Translations under genes and position numbers: made by a program | Assembly (NCBI GenBank): GCA_035384565.1 | Contig: DAOOIT010000036.1 | Span: forward strand, 1-41,630 | From: Planctomycetota bacterium | GTDB taxonomy: Bacteria > Planctomycetota > PUPC01 > DSUN01 | Reading direction: 5' to 3' | Length of the DNA: 41,630 bases | Notes under the pieces: generated by a model | What the model saw: the letters and a program-made list of their open reading frames with translations, nothing else | Database searches by the model: none | Told to the model about the DNA's origin: nothing | Part shown: positions 17,517 through 24,248 of the stretch, piece by piece | How the letters are laid out: each line of letters opens with the position of its first letter | Position numbering within the stretch: position 1 is the stretch's first letter

Positions 17517-19355
17517 TCATGCCTTTCCCAAGGCGCGCTGGATTTCGGCCAGCTCGGCCGCGGTCGCCTCCAACCGGGCGAGTTCGTCGGCTGTCGCCTC
17601 GGCGTGTTCCTTCCGCCTGGCGAGTGCCGCCTGGATGGCGCCGTGGGTGGCCGCGATGGTGTCGGTCAGGCGCTCGTCGAGGGTGCGGCCGAACCGCAGG
17701 AAAGTCTGGTCGAGGCTCTGATAGGTGGCCCACCGCAGGTTCTCGACGTTCGGGATCACGAGGTCGCCGATTTGCTCCGTCAGGCGCTTGGCAACCCGCC
17801 GGACGCGCACCCGCGCGGGCACCAGCTTGTCCACAAGCGTGGGCGGGATGGGGCTGAGTGTGGCCGACCACTTGTGGGTGACCCAATAGGGCTGCCGTAC
17901 CATCTCGAAGGCCCCGCGGCTCTCGGGCGCGTGGTAGGGGATGTCGAAGAGCTCGGCCGCGGTGCGGCGGATGGACTCGATCAGGCCGTCCGCGCGCTGT
18001 TGATGCGGCCGCAGGACGTCGGAGGTCTTCTTGTCGAACAGGCGGGTCATCTCGCCCATGTGGTGTTCGAAGAAGCCGGGGATGGCCTCGGCCAGGGCCT
18101 CGCCGACCTCCTGCTCCCCCACCGCTTGGGGGTCGCCCTTCGCCAGGGTCTCTTTGACGATCCCCTCGAGGTAAGCTCGGGCGTTCTTGCGGAGCGCCTC
18201 GGCGTGTTCCTCGAGGAACTCGTGCATGCGCCGCTGGTCGCCCGCGAGGAGGTCGCTCGCCGCCACACGCTCCCGCTCCACGTCCGTCAGCCGCCGCTCG
18301 AAGACGCCGAGGCGCTCCTGGAGCTCGTCCAGGGGCATCTGAAGCGACCGGATGCCCAAGCGCAGGCGCATGAGGGCGTCCGACAGCGTGTCGGCGGCTT
18401 TACGGGACAATGCCTCATGGAGCGCCTTGGCCTTCTCGCTTGCCAGGAAGTCCACGAGGTGGGCCTCGACCCTGGCCATGCCGCTCTCGGCCCACAGGGT
18501 GGCGGCGGCCGACTGCCGGGCTTGGAGGCCCTGCCGCGCCGAGACGCAGAAGACAGGCACATCCTCTCCGATCCCCGCGTGCTCGCGCAGGGCGCGCTGG
18601 AGGAACTCGAGGGCCACCCGCCGTTCCGCGTCGCTGAGGTAATCCACCTTGTTGAGGATGAAGAACAGCCGGGCCACCTTGGAGCGCACCTGCTTGAGGA
18701 ACGCGATCTCCACCTCGGTCACGGGCGGGTCGGCGGAGACGAGGAACATCGCGGCGTCGCACTGCGGCAGGAAGTTCAGCGTCGCCTCGGTGTTGTGCCG
18801 GAAGGTCGAGCCGATGCCGGGGGTGTCAATCAGCACCACCCCCTTGCGCAGGATGGGGGCGGGGTGGGAGACCTCCACGTGGGAGACGCCGAGGCGGTTC
18901 TTCGGGTTGGCCTCCTCGGTCACGAAGCGCGCCAGGAAGGCGGGCAGGGCCGCGGCATCGCCGCGGAAGGTCTCGGCGGGCGCCCCGTCGGCCAGGTAGA
19001 CCACGCGGGCCTCCGTGACGGCGCCCGGGCAGATGAACGTCGGGATGGCGGTCAGGGGGACGACGGACGTTGGCAGCAGCGGCTCGCCGAGGAGGGCATT
19101 GAGCAGCGTGCTCTTGCCGCGCTTGAACTGCCCGAGCACGGCGAGGTGGAACCGCCCGGCATCGAGGCGCTCGAGGAGATCGGCCATGCCGCGGCGATGC
19201 GCCTCGTAGCCCTGGTCGAGCCCGGCGAGCAGGCGCCGCGCGCGCTCCAGCGCGGGCCGTAGCTCGAAGGATTGGGCAGGCCCGAGAGAAGCCTCTGTGG
19301 GGGCGTCACTTGATTGGAAGGCGACGGTGGAACCGGCTCCTGAACCCTGGCACAT
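17517..19355 (-). CDS. dynamin-like GTPase
   Basis: Bacterial dynamin-like protein of 612 residues and first gene of the minus-strand cluster. Seen: P-loop GQFKRGKSTLLNALLGE with Lys81, a Ser/Thr switch region with LLPTSVVPLTAIPT, DTPGIGSTF, FILNKVDYLSD as base-recognition motif, and then a long region rich in Leu, Glu and Arg helices (about 330-612) with a hydrophobic stretch PTLVDKLVPARVRVRRVAKRL. The last ~45 residues look like a coiled coil. It lacks the Cys/His tail of its paralogue at 5237-7846. The ATG at 19355 is preferred, with GGAG 6 bases upstream, over a TTG at 19394. Pairs of dynamin-like proteins often act together at bacterial membranes; that is family knowledge, not shown here. 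Confidence 0.85.
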   Translation of the reverse strand: MCQGSGAGSTVAFQSSDAPTEASLGPAQSFELRPALERARRLLAGLDQGYEAHRRGMADLLERLDAGRFHLAVLGQFKRGKSTLLNALLGEPLLPTSVVPLTAIPTFICPGAVTEARVVYLADGAPAETFRGDAAALPAFLARFVTEEANPKNRLGVSHVEVSHPAPILRKGVVLIDTPGIGSTFRHNTEATLNFLPQCDAAMFLVSADPPVTEVEIAFLKQVRSKVARLFFILNKVDYLSDAERRVALEFLQRALREHAGIGEDVPVFCVSARQGLQARQSAAATLWAESGMARVEAHLVDFLASEKAKALHEALSRKAADTLSDALMRLRLGIRSLQMPLDELQERLGVFERRLTDVERERVAASDLLAGDQRRMHEFLEEHAEALRKNARAYLEGIVKETLAKGDPQAVGEQEVGEALAEAIPGFFEHHMGEMTRLFDKKTSDVLRPHQQRADGLIESIRRTAAELFDIPYHAPESRGAFEMVRQPYWVTHKWSATLSPIPPTLVDKLVPARVRVRRVAKRLTEQIGDLVIPNVENLRWATYQSLDQTFLRFGRTLDERLTDTIAATHGAIQAALARRKEHAEATADELARLEATAAELAEIQRALGKA

Positions 19356-19380
19356 GCTGACTCCGTTCGGGCGACCCCCG

Positions 19381-19420
19381 ACAGGAGCCTTCAATGCTCT
19401 GATTCACATATGGCTCCTGT
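19381..19420 (-). promoter_or_regulatory. inverted repeat in the leader of the dynamin-like gene
   Basis: ACAGGAGCC at 19381-19389 and GGCTCCTGT at 19412-19420 are perfect complements around a 22-base loop. The hairpin would form in the transcript 26-65 bases upstream of the ATG at 19355. It may be a regulatory RNA fold or a protein site; no known riboswitch was recognised. Confidence 0.4.
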
Positions 19421-19474
19421 GCGCGGGATAGTCACCCGTGCAGGAGTCATCAGCCGGCATTGGCGGTTCTGGGG

Positions 19475-19530
19475 GACTCCATCCCCACACATCCACGAAC
19501 ACGAGTATACACGGCTGGCGGGATGGAGTC
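19475..19530. promoter_or_regulatory. 11-bp inverted repeat flanking a promoter
   Basis: GACTCCATCCC at 19475-19485 and GGGATGGAGTC at 19520-19530 are exact inverted copies 45 bases apart centre to centre. The right arm overlaps the -35 hexamer of the minus-strand promoter and the left arm falls just downstream of its predicted start site. This is the arrangement of a paired operator, although a chance or mobile repeat is possible. Confidence 0.4.
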
Positions 19531-19532
19531 AA
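19504..19532 (-). promoter_or_regulatory. sigma70-type promoter for the 13-gene minus-strand cluster
   Basis: Read on the minus strand, TTGACT (19532-19527) and TATACT (19509-19504) are separated by exactly 17 bases. The predicted start near 19497 gives a leader of about 140 bases before the dynamin-like gene. Confidence 0.65.
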
Positions 19533-19618
19533 GCCCCACGGGAAATCTGTGTGCGGGCCGGAATCGTAGGTTGTTTCTGATGCGGAAACTTCCGGAATAG
19601 GGAAGGCCCGCGGCAGAG

Positions 19619-19683
19619 GTAGCCGCGAGCGTCCCGCTTGCGGCTCTCTTCATCCGTTCGACAAGCGGGACGCTTGTCGCTAC
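19619..19683. repeat. dispersed palindromic repeat, copy 1
   Basis: A 65-base imperfect palindrome: the left arm at 19619-19641 contains GCGAGCGTCCCGCTTG and the right arm at 19661-19683 its near-complement. A second copy with the same arms is at 24145-24201. Both are intergenic. It is part of the 552-base non-coding stretch 19356-19907, in which I see no gene; the rest of that stretch holds the promoter and inverted repeats listed separately. Confidence 0.75.
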
Positions 19684-19907
19684 GAGAATCGGCAGCAGAA
19701 GCTACCTACAGAGATGGCCACACCCGGGAAATCTGACACGCCCCTGATTTCGATCCTCGGGCTACCCCACGGCGTGCTTGCAGGGGTATAGCCGCCAGAC
19801 GCGAGAACCGGGGCGTGCCAGCCACAGGAATCGCGTCACGCTTGCGGGCCGACGTGCGAAACCAGGTACAGGGAGGAGAACCGCAGCGCAGGAGCCGAAA
19901 GGAGCGG

Positions 19908-20771
19908 ATGCGGATGGAGGCACTGGCAAGAGCCGCCGTGGCGTGGGCTGTCGCGTTGGCCTGCATGAACGCGGCCGTCGCTGCGGAAGAGCAGCGGGCA
20001 TTGGCCGGGAAGAGGCTGGAGCTGTTCGTCGGGTCGGCCTCCAAGCCGGCCACGGAAGAGGCCGCCAAGGTGTTCGAGGAGAAGACGGGCTGCCAGATGC
20101 GCCTGTATTTCGGCGGCTCGGGGGCGATGCTGAGCCAGATGAAGCTCGCGCGGCGCGGCGACCTGTATTTCCCCGGCTCGTCCGACTTCATGGAGCTGGC
20201 GAAGCGCGAGAAGCTGGTCGTGCCCGAGACCGAGCAGATCGTCGTCTACCTCATCCCCGCCATCAACGTGCCCGCGGACAATCCGAAGAAGATCGAGAAG
20301 CTGGAGGATCTGGGCAAGCCGGGGGTGCGCGTGGGCATCGCGCGGCCCGACTCCGTGTGTGTGGGCCTCTATGCGGTCGAGGTTCTGACGTACAACAAGG
20401 TGGTAGACCTGGTGAAGCCGCGGATCGTGACGAATACGGAGTCCTGCGAGAAGACGGCGCAGATCGTCGCCCTGGGCACGGTGGACGCCGTGCTGGGCTG
20501 GCGCGTGTTCCAGTACTGGAACCCTGAGAAGATAAAGACTATACTGCTGGAGCCGGCGCAGGTGCCGCGGATCGGGTACATTCCGATCGCGCAGAGCGTC
20601 TTCTGCAAGCAACCCGAGGTGGCCAAGGCATTCGTGGACTTCCTGCGGAGCGAGGACGGGAAGGCCGTCTTCCGCAAGTGGAACTACCTGACGAGCGTGG
20701 AGGAGGCGCGGAGGTTCACGCGGCCCGATTGCCCCGTGGGCGGAGACTGGCCGCTGCCAAAGGGGTGGTAG
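19908..20771 (+). CDS. modA: molybdate/tungstate ABC transporter binding protein, ModA-type
   Basis: Periplasmic solute-binding protein of 287 residues. A signal peptide (about residues 1-27, with a hydrophobic run ending AAVAAEE) is followed by LELFVGSASKPATEEAAKVFEEKTG, the opening of ModA-type oxyanion receptors, then FGGSGAMLSQMKLARRGDLY and VGIARPDSVCVGLYAVEVL, which form the anion pocket region. The ATG at 19908 gives an Arg in the signal n-region; an ATG at 19914 lies at better distance (9 bases) from the AAAGGAG ribosome site, so the start is ambiguous by two codons. First gene of a four-gene transport operon; the permease starts 3 bases after its stop. Confidence 0.85.
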   Translation: MRMEALARAAVAWAVALACMNAAVAAEEQRALAGKRLELFVGSASKPATEEAAKVFEEKTGCQMRLYFGGSGAMLSQMKLARRGDLYFPGSSDFMELAKREKLVVPETEQIVVYLIPAINVPADNPKKIEKLEDLGKPGVRVGIARPDSVCVGLYAVEVLTYNKVVDLVKPRIVTNTESCEKTAQIVALGTVDAVLGWRVFQYWNPEKIKTILLEPAQVPRIGYIPIAQSVFCKQPEVAKAFVDFLRSEDGKAVFRKWNYLTSVEEARRFTRPDCPVGGDWPLPKGW

Positions 20772-20774
20772 CGC

Positions 20775-21542
20775 ATGCGCGGGTGGCTCGACTGGGTGTG
20801 CCTGGGGGTCGCGGGCGTCTCCGTTGCCCTGATGGTGTTGCTCATCGCCGTGCAGCTTGGCTACACGGGCAGCGGCCCCACGCTGCGCGCCCTGGGCGAG
20901 CCCGACGTGCTTCAGGCCATCTGGCTCAGCGTGTGGACCTCGCTGCTGGGAAGCCTGGCGGCCCTGGTGCTGGCGGTGCCGACCGGCTACGCCCTGGCGC
21001 GCTGGCGCTTCCGCGGGGCCTGGTTCGCCGAGGTTCTGCTCGTGATCCCGGTGACCATGTCGCCCATGTCGCTCGGGGTGGCCCTGCTGCTCATCTTCCG
21101 CGATCCGCCCGGCCTCTGGCTCGCCCGGTTCTTCGTGTTCGAGGTGCCGGGCATCATCCTCGCCGAGTTCTTCGTAGCCTATGCCTTCATCGTGCTGGTG
21201 GCGCGGACGACGTTTTCGGCGATTGACCCGCGCTTCGAGCAGGTGGCGCGATTCCTGGGCTGCACGCCCTGGCAGGCGTTCCGGCGGGTCACGCTGCCGC
21301 TGGCCCGCAACGGCATTGTGGCGGCCTTCGTGCTGGGCTGGGCGCGCGCGATCGGCGACTTCGGCTCCAGTTCCACCCTGGCGGGCGCCGTGAAGGGCCA
21401 CACCGAGACGATGCCCGTGGCCATCTACCTGAGCCTGGCCTCGGTGAGCATAGACCGCGCCGTGGCCCTCAGCGTGTTGCTCACGCTCCTGACCGTGGGC
21501 GGGCTGGTGGCCGTGCGGCTCCTGGTGGGGGGGCGGCGCTGA
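20775..21542 (+). CDS. modB: molybdate/tungstate ABC transporter permease
   Basis: Inner-membrane permease of 255 residues with about six helices. The cytoplasmic coupling motif is seen as LGCTPWQAFRRVTLPLARNGI near residues 161-181. The WARAIGDFGSSSTLAGAVKG and TMPVAIYLSLA phrases after it are shared by ModB and archaeal-type WtpB permeases and look somewhat closer to WtpB. It lies 3 bases after modA, and its TGA overlaps the ATG of the ATPase gene by one base, so all are co-translated. Confidence 0.9.
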   Translation: MRGWLDWVCLGVAGVSVALMVLLIAVQLGYTGSGPTLRALGEPDVLQAIWLSVWTSLLGSLAALVLAVPTGYALARWRFRGAWFAEVLLVIPVTMSPMSLGVALLLIFRDPPGLWLARFFVFEVPGIILAEFFVAYAFIVLVARTTFSAIDPRFEQVARFLGCTPWQAFRRVTLPLARNGIVAAFVLGWARAIGDFGSSSTLAGAVKGHTETMPVAIYLSLASVSIDRAVALSVLLTLLTVGGLVAVRLLVGGRR

Positions 21543-22636
21543 TGCTCCAGGTCACCGACCTTGTGGCCCACTACGGCGGCTTCTCCCTCCAGCGGATCAG
21601 CGTGACGATTCCGCAGGGGGAGAGCTTCGTGCTGCTCGGCCCCTCGGGCGCCGGGAAGACGCTGTTCCTCGAGACGGTGCTGGGGGTGAAGCCGCCCGAC
21701 GCCGGGCGCATCCTGCTGGACGGGCGAGACATCGGGCGCACCCGGCCCGAGGAGCGCGGCTTCTGCTACCTGCCGCAGGACCTGGCGCTCTTCCCCCACC
21801 TGTCGGTGCGCGAGAACATCGCCTTCGGGCTGGCCGTGCGTCGGGTGGGCGGCGCTGCCGCCGAGGAACGGGTGCGCGGGGCCGTCCGCCTGCTGGGCAT
21901 CGAGCGGCTGCTCGGCCGGCGCGACATCCGCAGCCTCAGTGGCGGCGAGAAGCAGCGGGTGGCGCTGGCCCGGGCGCTGGTGGTCGAGCCGCGCGTGCTC
22001 TTTCTCGACGAGCCGTTCTCCGCGCTCGACCCCGCCACGCGGCGGCAGCTTCAGCGCGAGTTCCGCGACATCTGGCGCCGCCTCGGCCTCACCGCCATCC
22101 TCGTCACGCACGACCAGGATGAGGCGGCGGCCCTGGCCGACCGGCTCGCCGTTCTCATGGACGGCCGCCTGAAGCAGTGTGCGGCTCCGGGCGAGGTTTT
22201 CGAGCGCCCCGCCGATCTGGCGACCGCGCAGTTCCTCCTCATCGAGAATATCTTCCCCGGTCGCCTGCTGTCCGGGTCGCCGGCGAGCGGCTTCGGCGCG
22301 GTGGAGTGCGGCCCCGTGAGGTTCCGCGTCGTGCTGCGCGAGCCCCTGGGGGACGCTGCGGCAGTGCACGTGGGGATCCGGGGGTGCCACGTGAAGCTCC
22401 ACCCCCGCGGGACTCCCCCGGCGAACGCCTCCGTCTACCCCGGCGTGCTGGAGGGTTTCACGCCATCCGCGAGCGCGCCGCGCGCCCTCGTGCGGCTGGC
22501 GGAGGGCGTTCGGATCGAGTGCGGTCCGTGGCCCGACCCGCAGGCTCTGCCCACGCCCGTGGGCGGCGAGCTCCTGGTCGAACTGCCCCCGGAGCGATGC
22601 TTGGTCTTCCGTGACACCGAGCAAAGAGAGGGATAG
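21542..22636 (+). CDS. modC: molybdate/tungstate ABC transporter ATP-binding protein
   Basis: ABC ATPase of 364 residues. Seen: Walker A GPSGAGKT near residues 35-42, Q-loop CYLPQDLALFPHLSV, signature LSGGEKQRVALARAL, Walker B VLFLDEPFSALD and the switch His in ILVTHDQDEAAAL. From about residue 235 onward there is an extra C-terminal regulatory region of beta-rich sequence (CHVKLHPRGTPPANASVYPG) that fits a TOBE domain, as in ModC-type transporters where the oxyanion can bind and inhibit. The stop TAG is immediately followed by the ATG of the WtpA-like gene, with no gap. Confidence 0.92.
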   Translation: MLQVTDLVAHYGGFSLQRISVTIPQGESFVLLGPSGAGKTLFLETVLGVKPPDAGRILLDGRDIGRTRPEERGFCYLPQDLALFPHLSVRENIAFGLAVRRVGGAAAEERVRGAVRLLGIERLLGRRDIRSLSGGEKQRVALARALVVEPRVLFLDEPFSALDPATRRQLQREFRDIWRRLGLTAILVTHDQDEAAALADRLAVLMDGRLKQCAAPGEVFERPADLATAQFLLIENIFPGRLLSGSPASGFGAVECGPVRFRVVLREPLGDAAAVHVGIRGCHVKLHPRGTPPANASVYPGVLEGFTPSASAPRALVRLAEGVRIECGPWPDPQALPTPVGGELLVELPPERCLVFRDTEQREG

Positions 22637-23602
22637 ATGTACATCAGGTCAGCGCTTGCGGGCATGGCGGCCGCTGCGGCAGTCGCCCTCACCGGCTGCG
22701 ACGAGGGGCGGCGCACCCTGCGCGTCTTCGCTGCCGACGCCCTGGCTGCCAGCTTCCGCGACGTGGAGCACGCCTTCGAGCGGCAACACCCCGACGTGGA
22801 CGTGCGCCTGGAGGTCATGGGCAGCGTGATGGCGACGCGGCTGGTCCCGTTGCGTCGGGGAGACGTGCTGGCGGTGGCGGACCATCGGCTCGTCGAGAAG
22901 ATTCTCGGCGAGGCTCATGCCGCGTGGGTCGCCAAGTTCGCCTCCACGGAGATCGTCCTCGCCGGCCACACTTCCAGCAACCACCGGGCCGAGATCACGA
23001 GCGACAACTGGTATGAGATTCTGCTGAAGCCCAACGTGCGCTTCGGCATCGCCAATCCGTCGCAGGACCCCTGCGGCTACTACGCCCGCATGTCGTGGGA
23101 GCTGGCCCAGAAGCACTATTTCGCCTCGCGCGGCAACCCGCGCCCCCTCGCCCGCCAGCTCCAGGAGAGGTGCCGGCCGGAGTTCGTCGCCATTGACGCC
23201 AACGAGTTGATCTCGGCCTACCTCAACATGGCCCGCGTGGACTATGCTTTCGTCTATAAGGCGCACGCGGTGGACCTCAAGCTCCCCTACACCCCGCTGC
23301 CCAGGGAGGTGAATCTGGGCGACGCCGCGCTGGAGGACTACTACGGGAGCGTCCAGGTCAATGTCCCCAACTACCGAGGCGGCACGGAGACGCTGACCGG
23401 GTGCAGCATCGCCTTCGGCATCACGCTCCTCAAGGACGCGGTGAACCGGAGCGACGCGGAGGGCTTCATCCGCTTCGTTCTTTCGCCGGAGGGCCAGGGC
23501 ATCCTGAAGGTTTCCGGCTTCCAGGCCATTTCGCCGGCCCGGGTGCCCGCGTGGGGCCGCGTGCCGGACTTCCTGGCCGGCCTCGCCACGCCCGAGAGCT
23601 GA
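22637..23602 (+). CDS. wtpA: WtpA-like tungstate/molybdate-binding lipoprotein
   Basis: Second binding protein of the operon, 321 residues. A short signal peptide ends in LTGC with Cys20, a lipobox, so the mature protein is predicted to be membrane-anchored. Diagnostic phrases of the WtpA/archaeal ModA family are present: DVLAVADHRLVEKIL, then SDNWYEILLKPNVRFGIANPSQDPCGYYARM and, near the end, FIRFVLSPEGQGIL. It is clearly different from the ModA-type protein at 19908. WtpA family members bind tungstate and molybdate tightly. Having both types with one permease and ATPase is unusual. It may give the importer two ligand ranges or the product may be a scavenging partner. Confidence 0.85.
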   Translation: MYIRSALAGMAAAAAVALTGCDEGRRTLRVFAADALAASFRDVEHAFERQHPDVDVRLEVMGSVMATRLVPLRRGDVLAVADHRLVEKILGEAHAAWVAKFASTEIVLAGHTSSNHRAEITSDNWYEILLKPNVRFGIANPSQDPCGYYARMSWELAQKHYFASRGNPRPLARQLQERCRPEFVAIDANELISAYLNMARVDYAFVYKAHAVDLKLPYTPLPREVNLGDAALEDYYGSVQVNVPNYRGGTETLTGCSIAFGITLLKDAVNRSDAEGFIRFVLSPEGQGILKVSGFQAISPARVPAWGRVPDFLAGLATPES

Positions 23603-24144
23603 GGGCGTCCGAGCAGCGCACCACGGTTCCCCGATCAGTGGCGGCTCTTCGGGGCTTGGCGATCTTGACTCGGCTGGCCTGGTGCGGGCGTGCCTGCTCC
23701 TTGCGCGCCTGGCGGTTCCTCGGGAGGACTCTGCCAACTAGCGGGTGGGCGCGTCCCGCCCATACTTGCTCAAACCTGTGAGGGGGGAAGTGAGCAAGTA
23801 TGGGTAGATGGGCGAGGATTGGCGATCCTCGCGGTTCCGGCCATTCCTGCTCACCTTCGGGATGAGCAAGTATGGAGGGGGGATGGCCGGAGAGCGTAAG
23901 GCGTTGGGGCATAGAGGGTTATGGGGTAACCCTCGCTGGGGCCGCCGCACCAGCGCCGCCCTCCGTGGGTGGGACGCCTGTGGCTGCAACGACCGGGAGC
24001 CGCGGCGAGCTGTCTGTGCATCGCGCTCCGCCAACGGCATCGTCCCGCAGGTGGGGTGTCTCTGCCCCGCGCAGGTTTTGCCACTCCTGCCGCGAATCCG
24101 TTCGCATTGGCCGGAACCACGCTGTGTCGGTCGGGGCCTCAAGC
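23603..24144. other. non-coding, repeat-rich stretch
   Basis: No gene is supported between wtpA and the alpha-mannosidase (23603-24248). The stretch contains three copies of a TGAGCAAGTATGG word and several hairpins, given in separate entries, plus a palindrome at 24145-24201. The remaining sequence shows no codon structure on either strand. Confidence 0.6.
23759..23875. repeat. TGAGCAAGTATGG repeat cluster with hairpins
   Basis: CCCATACTTGCTCA at 23759-23772 is the exact reverse complement of TGAGCAAGTATGGG at 23791-23804, with an 18-base spacer. A third copy, TGAGCAAGTATGG, is at 23863-23875. Between them GCGAGGAT (23812-23819) pairs with ATCCTCGC (23825-23832). The block could fold into a series of hairpins; it may be a mobile or REP-like element or an end-of-operon structure for the molybdate operon. 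Confidence 0.65.
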
Positions 24145-24201
24145 GTAGCCGCGAGCGTCCCGCTTGCAGTGGTTCTCGATAAGCGAGACGCTTGCCGCTA
24201 C
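24145..24201. repeat. dispersed palindromic repeat, copy 2
   Basis: Left arm 24145-24167 is identical to the left arm of the copy at 19619, and the right arm 24181-24201 is its near-complement (one or two mismatches). It lies between wtpA and the alpha-mannosidase gene. Confidence 0.75.
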
Positions 24202-24248
24202 ACGGAGGAACGCAAATTGATTCGCGGCCGGAGTAGTCAGATGGCGGC

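Noticed and set aside
19735..19907. Possible molybdenum-cofactor or cobalamin riboswitch before modA
   Set aside because: Some short GC-rich words fit but the conserved cores of these RNAs could not be laid out.
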